A stretch of DNA of 64,000 nucleotides from CG2-30-58-95 sp964618215. Lineage in GTDB: Bacteria; Chloroflexota; Anaerolineae; Anaerolineales; Villigracilaceae. The stretch covers positions 31,572 to 95,571 of the forward strand of contig CAZTZE010000010.1 in the NCBI GenBank assembly GCA_964618215.1, given 5' to 3'. The position numbers and the translations under genes are program-made. The notes under the pieces were generated by a model. That model made no database searches, had not been told where the DNA came from, and saw only the letters and a program-made list of their open reading frames with translations. This document shows positions 49,863 through 57,911 of this stretch, in pieces; the first letter of the stretch is position 1, and the number at the start of each line of letters is the position of its first letter.

Positions 49863-52759
49863 TGGCCGAAATACGCTGCCCGATGTGCGCCAAGCCCAAT
49901 CCAGAAGAACTGGAGGCGTGTAATTTTTGCGGGGCGCTCCTGAAACCGCTGCTGTCCGTCTCACCCGACGACTTCGCGCCGATCCATCCCGGCGAGCAAC
50001 CGGTAAAGAAACAAACAACCGAGTTGGAAAGGGTTCTCCCTGCTTTCGGTGAGAAGGGATCGATCCAGCCTGGCGATGCACCGACCAAGAAGAATACCGC
50101 CGAATTGGAACGCGCCTTGCCCTCCTGGTTGCGTAATTTACGCGGCCAGGATGACGGACCTCCCGCCGCAGAAGCCGCGAAACCGTTTGCGACCGACCGA
50201 GTAGGTGCTGCGCACAGCACCTACTCGGCGCAGGGCCGGCCGCCGGCACCCGAAGCTGGATCCACCCCGCAGCCAGCGGAGGTCAAATTGCCCGATTGGC
50301 TGGCCGGTTTTGAATCCGGTTCCGAGGAGGAAGTACCGGAGTGGCTGGCAGATATCCGCGCTGAACCTCAACCACCGAAAAGAGCTTCTGCTGAAAAAGA
50401 GCCGCGTACCCAACCGGAAGGCGCTGACTGGCTGAAAGGCTTGCGTCATGGCGAGGAAGAAGCCCAAGCGTGGCCGGACAGCAAAGCGCCGCCACAACGA
50501 ATGGCGGCATTCGTTGAGCCGCCCTTCCCATCTGAACCGGGCGAGGCCGCTTTCTTGGAAGTCCTGCCGGGTTGGTTTTCTGAACTAAAAAGCGAATCTG
50601 CGCCTGCGCAGCCTGACGCCGGGAAAAAACCTGTTGCCGCGGCAGGCGAGCCGGTCTCAGCGCCGTCTGAGGAACTACCCGACTGGCTGCTGAAATTGCA
50701 GGAGGAATCCAAAGCGCCGACGCAGGAATTACCCCAAATTCATGTCCCGTTCGAAGAATCCCCGGATTGGCTGGCAAAATTACAGGCGAGCGCCTACTCT
50801 GAACCAGAGCTGCCCAGCGCGCCAATTGTTGCGCCTGGGGCGAGTGTTCCTGCGGAGAAACTAGCGCGAGAAGCTACGCCTTTTGGCGAATCCCCGGATT
50901 GGCTGAAAGAACTGGGGGCGAGCGCCTACACTGAACCAGAGCAACCCAGCGCGCCTGAGGCCGCCGTTCCTGCGGAGAAACTAGCGCGAGAAGCTGCGCC
51001 TTTTGGAGAATCCCTGGATTGGCTGAAAGAACTGGGGGCGAGCGACTACGCTGAACCAATACCGCCCAGCGCGCCTGAGGCAGCCGTTCCTGTGGAGAAA
51101 CTAGCGCGAGAAGCTGCGCCTTTTGGGGAATCCCCGGATTGGCTGAAAGAACTGGGGGCAAGCGCCGACACTGAAACAGAGCCGCCCAGCGCGCCAATTA
51201 TTGCGCCTGAGGCAGCCGCTCCGGCTGAAGCGATCCCCGCTTGGCTGGCAGAATTGAAAGCCGAGGCGGCTCCTGCTGCACAGGCCTTTACCAGCCCAGT
51301 GGAACCCCTGCCGGTTGAAAAACCCGTTGAAGCTCTGCCTGACTGGCTTACCGCCGCAGATTTCGAGAAGGCCGCTCCCTTGGCTGAAGTTTTCCCACCG
51401 ACTGGCGCGCAAGAGCTGGCGAGCATACCGGCCGAAGATAGCCAGGCAAACTTCCCGATGGAAGTGCCGGATTGGCTATCCACGTTGGGTCTGGAAGAGG
51501 CTGAGGAGACCGTGGCTGGCAAATCCGCACAAAAGGCGGAAGCGCTCGAACCGGGGGAACTGCCCTCCTGGGTGCAGGCCATGCGTCCGGTCGAGGCGGT
51601 GATGGCCGAGAGCGAGGTCCCGCAGGAGAAAGCGGAGGAGGAGTCGGCTGCCGGCGGGCCATTGGCAGGTCTGAGCGGTGTGCTTCCCCTGGGACCCGGT
51701 CTGGGTCCGCTGCGCAAGATGCCAGCATATTCATCCAAGCTTCAGGTGACCGAGAGCCAGAAGCGTCACGCAGCCAGCCTGGAGCGATTGGTTTCCACGG
51801 AAAGTGAACCCCGGCCAATAAAGGGCCAGTCGCGGATGCCGCCTGCCCGCCTCCTGCGTTGGGTGATCGCATTAGTGTTGATCCTGGCAGCCAGCCTGCC
51901 GATCGTGACCGGTATCCAGACTGTTCCCGGAGCTATTTATCCTGCCGAATTAGGCCCCACCCGAGAGCTGATCAACGGCCTGGGGACGAATTCTCCGGTT
52001 CTCGTCGTTTTTGATTACGAACCGGCGCTCTCCGGCGAATTGGAAGCTGCGGCTGCGCCGGTGATTGACCACTTGCTCTTCAAAGCGCCTCGCTTGGCGA
52101 TAATCTCCACCTCGCCGACCGGCCCGATCCTGGCTGAACGTTTCTTGAAGACCACCCAGGCCTCGCATGGCTATCAGCGAAGCGATCCTGTGGATCAGCG
52201 CGGGGAGGGATATATCAACCTGGGTTACCTGGCCGGCGGGCCGGCAGGCGTGCTGGGTTTCGCTCAGAACCCGTCTGTGACCGCAGCCAACAGCGTTGAG
52301 GGCGCTCCCGCCTGGGGGACGCAGCCGCTCCAGGGCGTTCAGAATCTGAGTGATTTTGCCGCTCTCATCATCTTGACCGACAACCCCGACACCGGTCGCA
52401 TCTGGATCGAACAGGCCGGCCCCTATCTGAAAAATTCACCCCTGCTGATGGTCATCTCTGCCCAGGCGGAACCCATGCTCCGCCCTTATTATGATTCGGG
52501 GCAGATCAAGGGTCTGGTGACCGGCCTGGCAGGCGGGAAGGCTTACGAGCAGGCCAACGAGCCGGCCTTTCCAGGCCCTGGCCTGGCCCGGCGCTACTGG
52601 GATGCGTTCAGCCTCTCCCTGTTCCTGGCTGAGATGATGATCCTGATCGGCGGCCTGTGGGGCGCTATGGCTGCCTGGCGCGCCCGTCGGAATACCGTTC
52701 GTGCCGTGAGCAACGGCGGCACGCCAGTGCGAGACGGCAAGCCTGAGGAAGGGGATTAA
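49862..52759 (+). CDS. Zinc-ribbon membrane protein with about 14 PxWLxxL motifs
   Basis: A 965-residue protein. The start IRCPMCAKPNPEELEACNFCG is a zinc ribbon. Residues about 60-580 are Pro/Ala/Glu-rich and punctuated by short Trp motifs (LPSWLRNL, LPDWLAGF, VPEWLADI, LPDWLLKL, SPDWLKEL, VPDWLSTL, LPSWVQAM); three of them sit in 40-residue near-identical repeats (50853-51212). A helix near 663-685 and another near 920-940 bracket an outside domain of 230 residues (LVVFDYEPALSGELEAAAAP). The Trp motifs look like docking peptides on a disordered cytoplasmic arm. One palindrome is inserted in frame near residue 115. Function unknown. Confidence 0.7.
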   Translation: MAEIRCPMCAKPNPEELEACNFCGALLKPLLSVSPDDFAPIHPGEQPVKKQTTELERVLPAFGEKGSIQPGDAPTKKNTAELERALPSWLRNLRGQDDGPPAAEAAKPFATDRVGAAHSTYSAQGRPPAPEAGSTPQPAEVKLPDWLAGFESGSEEEVPEWLADIRAEPQPPKRASAEKEPRTQPEGADWLKGLRHGEEEAQAWPDSKAPPQRMAAFVEPPFPSEPGEAAFLEVLPGWFSELKSESAPAQPDAGKKPVAAAGEPVSAPSEELPDWLLKLQEESKAPTQELPQIHVPFEESPDWLAKLQASAYSEPELPSAPIVAPGASVPAEKLAREATPFGESPDWLKELGASAYTEPEQPSAPEAAVPAEKLAREAAPFGESLDWLKELGASDYAEPIPPSAPEAAVPVEKLAREAAPFGESPDWLKELGASADTETEPPSAPIIAPEAAAPAEAIPAWLAELKAEAAPAAQAFTSPVEPLPVEKPVEALPDWLTAADFEKAAPLAEVFPPTGAQELASIPAEDSQANFPMEVPDWLSTLGLEEAEETVAGKSAQKAEALEPGELPSWVQAMRPVEAVMAESEVPQEKAEEESAAGGPLAGLSGVLPLGPGLGPLRKMPAYSSKLQVTESQKRHAASLERLVSTESEPRPIKGQSRMPPARLLRWVIALVLILAASLPIVTGIQTVPGAIYPAELGPTRELINGLGTNSPVLVVFDYEPALSGELEAAAAPVIDHLLFKAPRLAIISTSPTGPILAERFLKTTQASHGYQRSDPVDQRGEGYINLGYLAGGPAGVLGFAQNPSVTAANSVEGAPAWGTQPLQGVQNLSDFAALIILTDNPDTGRIWIEQAGPYLKNSPLLMVISAQAEPMLRPYYDSGQIKGLVTGLAGGKAYEQANEPAFPGPGLARRYWDAFSLSLFLAEMMILIGGLWGAMAAWRARRNTVRAVSNGGTPVRDGKPEEGD
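50197..50228. repeat. CCGAGTAGGTGCTG palindrome inside the PxWL gene
   Basis: Perfect 14-bp arms around CGCA, in frame (encodes RVGAAHSTYS). A half-copy, GCAGCACCTACTCGG, occurs at about 43369-43383 next to the fpg/membrane-protein gap. Confidence 0.75.
50853..51212 (+). repeat. Three tandem 120-bp coding repeats
   Basis: Units starting at about 50853, 50973 and 51093 with exactly 120-bp spacing, each encoding AEKLAREAxPFGESPDWLKE and LGAS followed by a variable acidic stretch. A degenerate unit precedes them. The high DNA similarity indicates recent duplication. Confidence 0.85.
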
Positions 52760-52761
52760 CG

Positions 52762-53436
52762 ATGCCTGCCTGGATTTCTCTCGATCTCATCATGGCCAGC
52801 GTAAGTTTTCTCTTCACGCTGATGGTATTGAGCTACCTGGTGGGGGATAACCCGCTCTTCCGATTGGCGATCCACATCTTTATCGGTGTGTCGGCTGGAT
52901 ATGCGGCTGCGGTGGCCTGGCACCAGGTATTATTACCAAAGCTCATCCAACCTTTGCTCTCCAGGGGCTTGCTGGAGAGTATCCTGGCTATTGTCCCGCT
53001 CTTGTTAGGAGCATTACTCCTGATGAAACTCTCGCCCCGCACCGCCCAGCTGGGCAACCCGGCTATGGCTTTCATGGTCGGCGCAGGCGCAGCGGTAGCA
53101 GTGGGCGGCGCGGTGCTTGGCACGCTCTTCCCGCAGATCCTGGCTTCGATCAATCTCTTTGATCTTAAGACAGGCGGCAGCATTACTGAGCGCCTTTTTG
53201 AGGGCAGCATCATCCTGATCGGCACGTTGACCACGCTGACATATTTCCACTTCGGCGCCAAAGCCACCCCAAGCGGCCCGCAGCGTGGCCGCCTGGTTGA
53301 GGCGTTGGGTGGGATCGGTCAGGTCTTCATCGCCATTACTTTTGGCGTTTTGTTTGCGGGGGCCTATGCCGCCGCCATGACCGCGCTGATCGAGCGCTTG
53401 AATTTCTTGTGGACTTTCATCGCATCCCTTCTTTAA
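52762..53436 (+). CDS. Unknown polytopic membrane protein of the MutL cluster
   Basis: A 224-residue protein with six or seven helices (LIMASVSFLFTLMVLSYLVG, IHIFIGVSAGYAAAVAWHQV, AIVPLLLGALLLMKL, AFMVGAGAAVAVGGAVLGTL, VFIAITFGVLFAGAYAAAM). Not assigned to a known family. It lies two bases after the PxWL gene and seven before the MutL-like gene. Confidence 0.65.
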   Translation: MPAWISLDLIMASVSFLFTLMVLSYLVGDNPLFRLAIHIFIGVSAGYAAAVAWHQVLLPKLIQPLLSRGLLESILAIVPLLLGALLLMKLSPRTAQLGNPAMAFMVGAGAAVAVGGAVLGTLFPQILASINLFDLKTGGSITERLFEGSIILIGTLTTLTYFHFGAKATPSGPQRGRLVEALGGIGQVFIAITFGVLFAGAYAAAMTALIERLNFLWTFIASLL

Positions 53437-53443
53437 AACGGCT

Positions 53444-55195
53444 ATGCCTACTTCGATGGTTGAGACAGAATCCCTCCTGGCAGTAGATGTTGGCGCCTCC
53501 ACGACGCGCGCCACTCTCTTTGACGTGGTCGAGAGATGCTACCGTTTCATCGCCTCCGGTCAAGCCATGACTACCGCCAGCGCGCCGTTCAAAAATGTCG
53601 GCGAGGGCGTGCACCAGGCAATCGAGAATCTGCAGACGATCACCGGTCGTAGATTCCTGGATGCCGATCTACATCTGATCGTGCCTTATCAGGAAGGCAG
53701 CGGCGTTGACGCCTTCGCGGCGACCATTTCTGCCGGGCCGACCTTAAAGACGGCAGTCGTCGGGCTGCTGCTGGATGTCTCTTTCAAGAGCGCTCATCGG
53801 CTGGCGCGCACCATATACTCGCGCGTGGTGGATACTATCGGCATGAACGACCGGCGCAAACCGGAGGAACAGATTGACAGCTTGCTGCATCTGCGCCCGG
53901 ACCTCATCCTGATCGCCGGCGGCATGGATGGCGGAGCGACGCGTTCAATGCAGAAACTTCTCGAGACCATCGGCCTGGCCTGTCACCTGATGCCGGCAGA
54001 TAAACGCCCGGCAGTGTTATTCGTTGGAAATCAGAAATTGGCCGCCGAGGTTAAAACCTCACTCCAATCGTTTACTTCATCCCTGACCATTGGCTCGAAC
54101 CTGCGCCCGACGCTCGAAATCGAGGACCTCCTGCCGGCTCAGCGCAGCCTGGCCGATCTCTACGCCACGATCCGCAGAAGCCAGATCGGCGGCGTGGAAG
54201 AACTCAATGCCTGGGCGGGCGGCAATCTCATCCCGACGGCTTATGCCCAGGGGCGCATCATCCGCTTCCTCAGCCAGGTCTATGATTCCCGGAAGGGCAT
54301 TCTGGGGATCGATATAGGCGCCTCGGCCGCCACCGTGGCAGCCGCCTTCGGCGGTGAATTGACGCTGGGAGTCTACCCACAGTTCGGCCTGGGTGAAGGG
54401 CTGGCTGGTTTGCTGGGTTACACAAAAATCGAAGATATCCTCCGCTGGCTGGCGTTGGATATCCCTGCCGATGTGGTGCAGGATTACCTGCACCAGAAAT
54501 CGCTCTACCCGACCACCCTGCCGGCGACGGCTGAAGACCTGGCGCTCGAGCAAGCTCTGACTCGCCAGACACTCTACCTGGCTTTGAACGCGACGAGCAA
54601 GGACTTTTCCCATCACACCCAATGGATGGTCCCCGGCATGACTCCGTTTTTTGAGCCTATCCTGGCTGCGGGCAGCGCCATTACCAACGCTCCCACGCTG
54701 GGCCAGAGTCTGATGATCCTGTTGGACGCGATCCAGCCGGTGGGGGTCACCACGTTGATCCTGGATCAGAACAACCTGTTGCCGGCCCTGGGCGCGGCTG
54801 CCAATTTGAATTCCATCCTTCCCATCCAGGTGCTTGAATCGGGCGCTTTCCTCGGACTGGCGAGCGTCGTCGCGCCGGTCGTAGCGGCTCAGCCTGGGAC
54901 GCCCATTCTGCGCGTCCGGCTGGTCTACAAGAACGGCAACGAGACCCGGCTGGAGGTCAAGCAGGGTGCGCTGGAAGTGCTGCCCTTGCCCAGCGGCCAA
55001 TCCGGACGCCTGTTTCTCGAACCGCTGCATCGCGCCGACGTTGGCTTTGGCGCAGGACGCGGCGGCAATATGACCGCCAGCGGGACGGCGCTGGGCGTGG
55101 TCATTGACGCGCGCGGCCGGCCGTTACGTTTCCCTGCCGACCACGGACAACGGCGCGAATTGCTCAAGAAGTGGCTTTGGACGGTTGGAGGCTAA
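53444..55195 (+). CDS. MutL-family (glutamate mutase L-like) actin-fold protein
   Basis: A 583-residue ASKHA-fold ATPase-like protein. Phosphate-1 motif LLAVDVGASTTRATLFDV near residue 10, PDLILIAGGMDGGATRSM near 150, and a second phosphate motif GILGIDIGASAATVAAAFGG near 285 are visible. Clostridial MutL lies between the two glutamate mutase subunits and is thought to reactivate the B12 enzyme. Here no mutase gene adjoins it; it is embedded among membrane proteins and the B12 genes meaB and its partner lie 6 kb away on the other strand. A non-B12 role as cytoskeletal or gating ATPase is possible. Confidence 0.8.
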   Translation: MPTSMVETESLLAVDVGASTTRATLFDVVERCYRFIASGQAMTTASAPFKNVGEGVHQAIENLQTITGRRFLDADLHLIVPYQEGSGVDAFAATISAGPTLKTAVVGLLLDVSFKSAHRLARTIYSRVVDTIGMNDRRKPEEQIDSLLHLRPDLILIAGGMDGGATRSMQKLLETIGLACHLMPADKRPAVLFVGNQKLAAEVKTSLQSFTSSLTIGSNLRPTLEIEDLLPAQRSLADLYATIRRSQIGGVEELNAWAGGNLIPTAYAQGRIIRFLSQVYDSRKGILGIDIGASAATVAAAFGGELTLGVYPQFGLGEGLAGLLGYTKIEDILRWLALDIPADVVQDYLHQKSLYPTTLPATAEDLALEQALTRQTLYLALNATSKDFSHHTQWMVPGMTPFFEPILAAGSAITNAPTLGQSLMILLDAIQPVGVTTLILDQNNLLPALGAAANLNSILPIQVLESGAFLGLASVVAPVVAAQPGTPILRVRLVYKNGNETRLEVKQGALEVLPLPSGQSGRLFLEPLHRADVGFGAGRGGNMTASGTALGVVIDARGRPLRFPADHGQRRELLKKWLWTVGG

Positions 55196-55203
55196 AAATT
55201 TCC

Positions 55204-56259
55204 ATGTTTGCCCCAGTTACCCATATCCTGCCTCTGACCACCATTCAACGTGAGCGGCTGCTCCCCGTTCCTGGGAGAGTGGTTGTTCGCATAAGCCAGA
55301 AAGTCACCCCCCTGGATGTCATTGCGGAAACCAATTACGGACAGGAACACGCCTTGCTGGATGTAGCCTCCGAAATGGGGATTTCGGAGGCTGCGGCGGA
55401 GGATCTGATCCGCCTCAAGACTGGCGACCGCGTCGAAGAGAACCAGGTTATTGCCACGCGCGGCGGGTTATCTCGAAAGACGATCCGCGCGCCGCGCAAC
55501 GGGCGCGTGGTGGCGGTGGGTGGTGGACGCATCCTGCTTGAGGTCGGCGATGGGACGTATGAGTTGCGCGCCGGGATGCCCGGGGTCGTCACCCGTCTTA
55601 TCCCTGAGCGAGGCGCAGAGATCACGGTGAACGGCGCGCTTGTCCAGTGCGTGTGGGGCAATGGCCGCGTGGACATCGGGCTGATGCTGCCTCTCCTTTC
55701 TACCCCCGACGAGCCGTTGGTCGCCAGCCGGATGGATGTCAGCCTGCGCGGCTCGATCTTGTTGGCCGGCACCTGTAACGACGCAGACGCCTTGCGGGCG
55801 GCTGGCGACTTGCCGGTGCGCGGCTTGATCCTCGGCAGTATCTCATCTGATTTGCTGTCGTTAGCCATGCAGGTCAGGTATCCGCTGGTGGTACTGGATG
55901 GGTTCGGTAGCCGGGGGATGAACAGCGCGGCGTATAAGCTCTTGATCACCAATGCCAGGCGCGAGGTGACGGTAAATGGAGAACCGTTCAACCGCTTCAG
56001 CGGGGCAGCGCCAGAAATCATTATTCCCCTGCCGGTTGCCGAGCAACCGCCGTTGCCCTCTGCTGTGGCAACCTTTACCCCCGGTCAACAAGTGCGTTTG
56101 TTGCGGGCGCCTCACGTGGGCGAAATTGGCACACTGCTGAGGTTGCTCCCCGGCCTGACCGTCATGCCCAGCGGGCTGCGCGTACCGGCCGGTGAGGTCC
56201 GCCTGGAGAGCGGCGCAGAAGTCGCTGTCCCGCTGGTCAATCTGGAAGGGCGGGGATGA
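55204..56259 (+). CDS. Unknown protein with biotinyl/lipoyl-like and KOW-like segments
   Basis: A 351-residue protein, predicted soluble. Residues 30-125 resemble a hybrid-motif barrel (GDRVEENQVIATRGGLSRKT, IRAPRNGRVVAVGGGRILLEV). The middle (residues 175-285) resembles a Rossmann-like repeat (ILLAGTCNDADALRAAGDLP, VRGLILGSISSDLL), and the end a KOW-like strand pair (FTPGQQVRLLRAPHVGEIGT). It lies nine bases after the MutL-like gene, and the start at 55204 avoids overlap. No family name is known to me; partner of MutL by position. Confidence 0.65.
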   Translation: MFAPVTHILPLTTIQRERLLPVPGRVVVRISQKVTPLDVIAETNYGQEHALLDVASEMGISEAAAEDLIRLKTGDRVEENQVIATRGGLSRKTIRAPRNGRVVAVGGGRILLEVGDGTYELRAGMPGVVTRLIPERGAEITVNGALVQCVWGNGRVDIGLMLPLLSTPDEPLVASRMDVSLRGSILLAGTCNDADALRAAGDLPVRGLILGSISSDLLSLAMQVRYPLVVLDGFGSRGMNSAAYKLLITNARREVTVNGEPFNRFSGAAPEIIIPLPVAEQPPLPSAVATFTPGQQVRLLRAPHVGEIGTLLRLLPGLTVMPSGLRVPAGEVRLESGAEVAVPLVNLEGRG

Positions 56260-56283
56260 TATAATGAACTTTATCGGAGATAA

Positions 56284-56311
56284 AGTGACAGTCGCAGGTG
56301 ACTGTCACCTG
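56284..56311. repeat. GTGACAGTC/GACTGTCAC palindromes
   Basis: AAGTGACAGTCGCAGGTGAC continuing into TGTCACCTG: overlapping inverted repeats related to the pair at 30042-30105. It lies in the 80-base gap before the last gene of the cluster. Confidence 0.6.
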
Positions 56312-56339
56312 TCGCATTACACAAAGCAAGGAGGAAGCG

Positions 56340-56909
56340 ATGCTGGGCCAAGACAACGATTTCAATCTCGATAATGATGCACTGCCTCCGCTAAAAGAGG
56401 AATCCAATAATCGCACCTTTCTGATCGCGGCCGGCATCCTGGCGGGCGTCGTGTTCCTATCCATCGCTTGCATGGCTGCTTATGCGCTGATCATCCTGCC
56501 TCGCCAGAAAGCTGCCACCGCCGCACAAGAGGCGACCATCCAGGCGCAGAATGCGCAAGTCGCCCAGGCGATGACGCAGACCGCGGATGCCTCCGCCTGG
56601 ACGCCTACCGCGCTCCCCAGCCCTCTGGCGACGGCTACTACTACCCCCAGCCGCACTCCCAGCCCGACCCCGGTCCTGGCCGTTCTAAACTCGCCGACCG
56701 CGGTAATTGACCCATTGGTAGCCACCAACGCTGCGATTCAAACCCAGGCTGCCCTGGCGTCAAGGTCCCCGACTGTCACTGCGACTGCGGCAATGCCCCA
56801 AACCGGTTTTGCTGACGAGGTGGGGCTGCCAGGATTGATTGTCCTGGCGGTGGTGCTGGTGGTGGTGATTCTACTGGCGCGGCGGTTGCGCAAAGCCCCG
56901 GCAAAATAA
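56340..56909 (+). CDS. Surface-type protein with LPXTG-like C-terminal signal
   Basis: A 189-residue protein. A signal-anchor helix near residues 25-50 (FLIAAGILAGVVFLSIACMAAYALIILP) is followed by an Ala/Gln coiled stretch, a Thr/Pro/Ser-rich region (TPTALPSPLATATTTPSRTP) and a C-terminal MPQTGF, hydrophobic helix and RRLRK tail, the layout of a sortase substrate. No sortase gene is in the window. An AAGGAGGAA ribosome-binding site precedes the ATG. It probably spans the membrane twice if the tail is not cleaved. Confidence 0.65.
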   Translation: MLGQDNDFNLDNDALPPLKEESNNRTFLIAAGILAGVVFLSIACMAAYALIILPRQKAATAAQEATIQAQNAQVAQAMTQTADASAWTPTALPSPLATATTTPSRTPSPTPVLAVLNSPTAVIDPLVATNAAIQTQAALASRSPTVTATAAMPQTGFADEVGLPGLIVLAVVLVVVILLARRLRKAPAK

Positions 56910-56931
56910 GGTCGTGGCTCGAGGTAAGCAA

Positions 56932-56967
56932 GACCCTAAAGGTTTCTCAAATAAAACCTTTAGGGTC
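56932..56967 (+). terminator. Hairpin after the MutL cluster
   Basis: Perfect 14-bp stem GACCCTAAAGGTTT/AAACCTTTAGGGTC with an eight-base AT-rich loop, 23 bases past the last gene of the rightward cluster. Only a short T-rich stretch follows. Confidence 0.7.
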
Positions 56968-56980
56968 TCAATTTATGTAT

Positions 56981-57013
56981 AAAAGCGTGAACGATAGACA
57001 GTTCACGCTTTTT
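56981..57013. terminator. Bidirectional Rho-independent terminator
   Basis: Perfect 12-bp stem AAAAGCGTGAAC/GTTCACGCTTTT with an eight-base loop and T-runs on both strands. It overlaps the last codon and stop of the EamA gene and separates the convergent units. Confidence 0.85.
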
Positions 57014-57911
57014 CGTTTTCAGCCTCTACCTTTTTGCGCGGACGCTGCACCAGCGCCACGCCGAGGATGACGACGACCATGCCAATCCACTGCAGGATAG
57101 TCAGACGCTCGTTCAGCATGAACCAGCCCATGATGGCGGTCAGGACCGGCGAGAGGTTGAGCATCACGTTCATCTCGAAGGCGGTCAGCACTTGCAGCGA
57201 GTGGTTGTACAGGATATAGCCCAGGGCGGTGTTGACGGCTGCCAGCCAGAGTACCATGCCCCAGGTCGCAGGTGAGGCATGCGGCAGCCCTTCGAGCGGC
57301 AGGGCGATCAGGAGCAGCAGTCCGCCGCCGAGGGCCAAGGGGATGGCCGTCAGGGCAAGCGTGTCCACTTTTTGGCCGCGGGCCGCGTCACGCCCCAAAA
57401 CGCCGAATACAGTAAAAGCAATCAGACCGATGGACAGGATCGCCACACCCAGCGGCTCACCCGGCTTGAGACCGATCGAGAAGAACATAACCGTCCCGGC
57501 CAACGTGACGATGATCCCGGCTGTTTGCAAGCGGTTGGGGATCTCGTGCAGCCAGAGGATACTGCCGAAGAGAATAAGCAGCGTGATCATGCCCATCATG
57601 AACGAGACGGTGGTGGCCGGCAGATACTTCAACGACCAGAACATCGCCCCGTTGCCGATGGTGTAAGCGCTCAAGCCGATGAAAAAGAGTTGCAGCCAGA
57701 TGCGGGGCGAGATCGAAAATCGTCCGCCTTTGCGCAACATGAAGGGCAGAAGGATAAGAAAGCCGATGAAATAGCGCAGCCCGCCGATGGTCAGCGGGCC
57801 AAGCTCCTTGAGCGCCAGCTTGACGAAGATGAACGAAGAGGCCCAGATGAGGTTGACGAAGACGGCCTCGACAAGAGCCAGAGAATAGGAGGGCTTTTTA
57901 ATTTCGCTCAA
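57003..57911 (-). CDS. DMT-superfamily transporter (EamA type)
   Basis: A 302-residue exporter-type protein with ten helices in two EamA repeats: LVEAVFVNLIWASSFIFVKLAL opens the first, and WGMVLWLAAVNTALGYILYN begins the second-half signature, ending with LMLNERLTILQWIGMVVVILGV (seen as FMLNERLTILQWIG). Family members export amino acids, metabolites or nucleosides; the substrate is unknown. It overlaps the phosphohexomutase stop by four bases. Confidence 0.9.
   Translation of the reverse strand: MSEIKKPSYSLALVEAVFVNLIWASSFIFVKLALKELGPLTIGGLRYFIGFLILLPFMLRKGGRFSISPRIWLQLFFIGLSAYTIGNGAMFWSLKYLPATTVSFMMGMITLLILFGSILWLHEIPNRLQTAGIIVTLAGTVMFFSIGLKPGEPLGVAILSIGLIAFTVFGVLGRDAARGQKVDTLALTAIPLALGGGLLLLIALPLEGLPHASPATWGMVLWLAAVNTALGYILYNHSLQVLTAFEMNVMLNLSPVLTAIMGWFMLNERLTILQWIGMVVVILGVALVQRPRKKVEAENEKA

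Noticed and set aside
50853..51212. Tandem repeats considered as a CRISPR array
   Set aside because: Units are 120 bp, adjacent, coding and in frame; there are no spacers and no cas genes.
54077..55030. 317-codon minus-strand frame opposite the MutL-like gene
   Set aside because: Shadow of a gene with clear actin-fold motifs.
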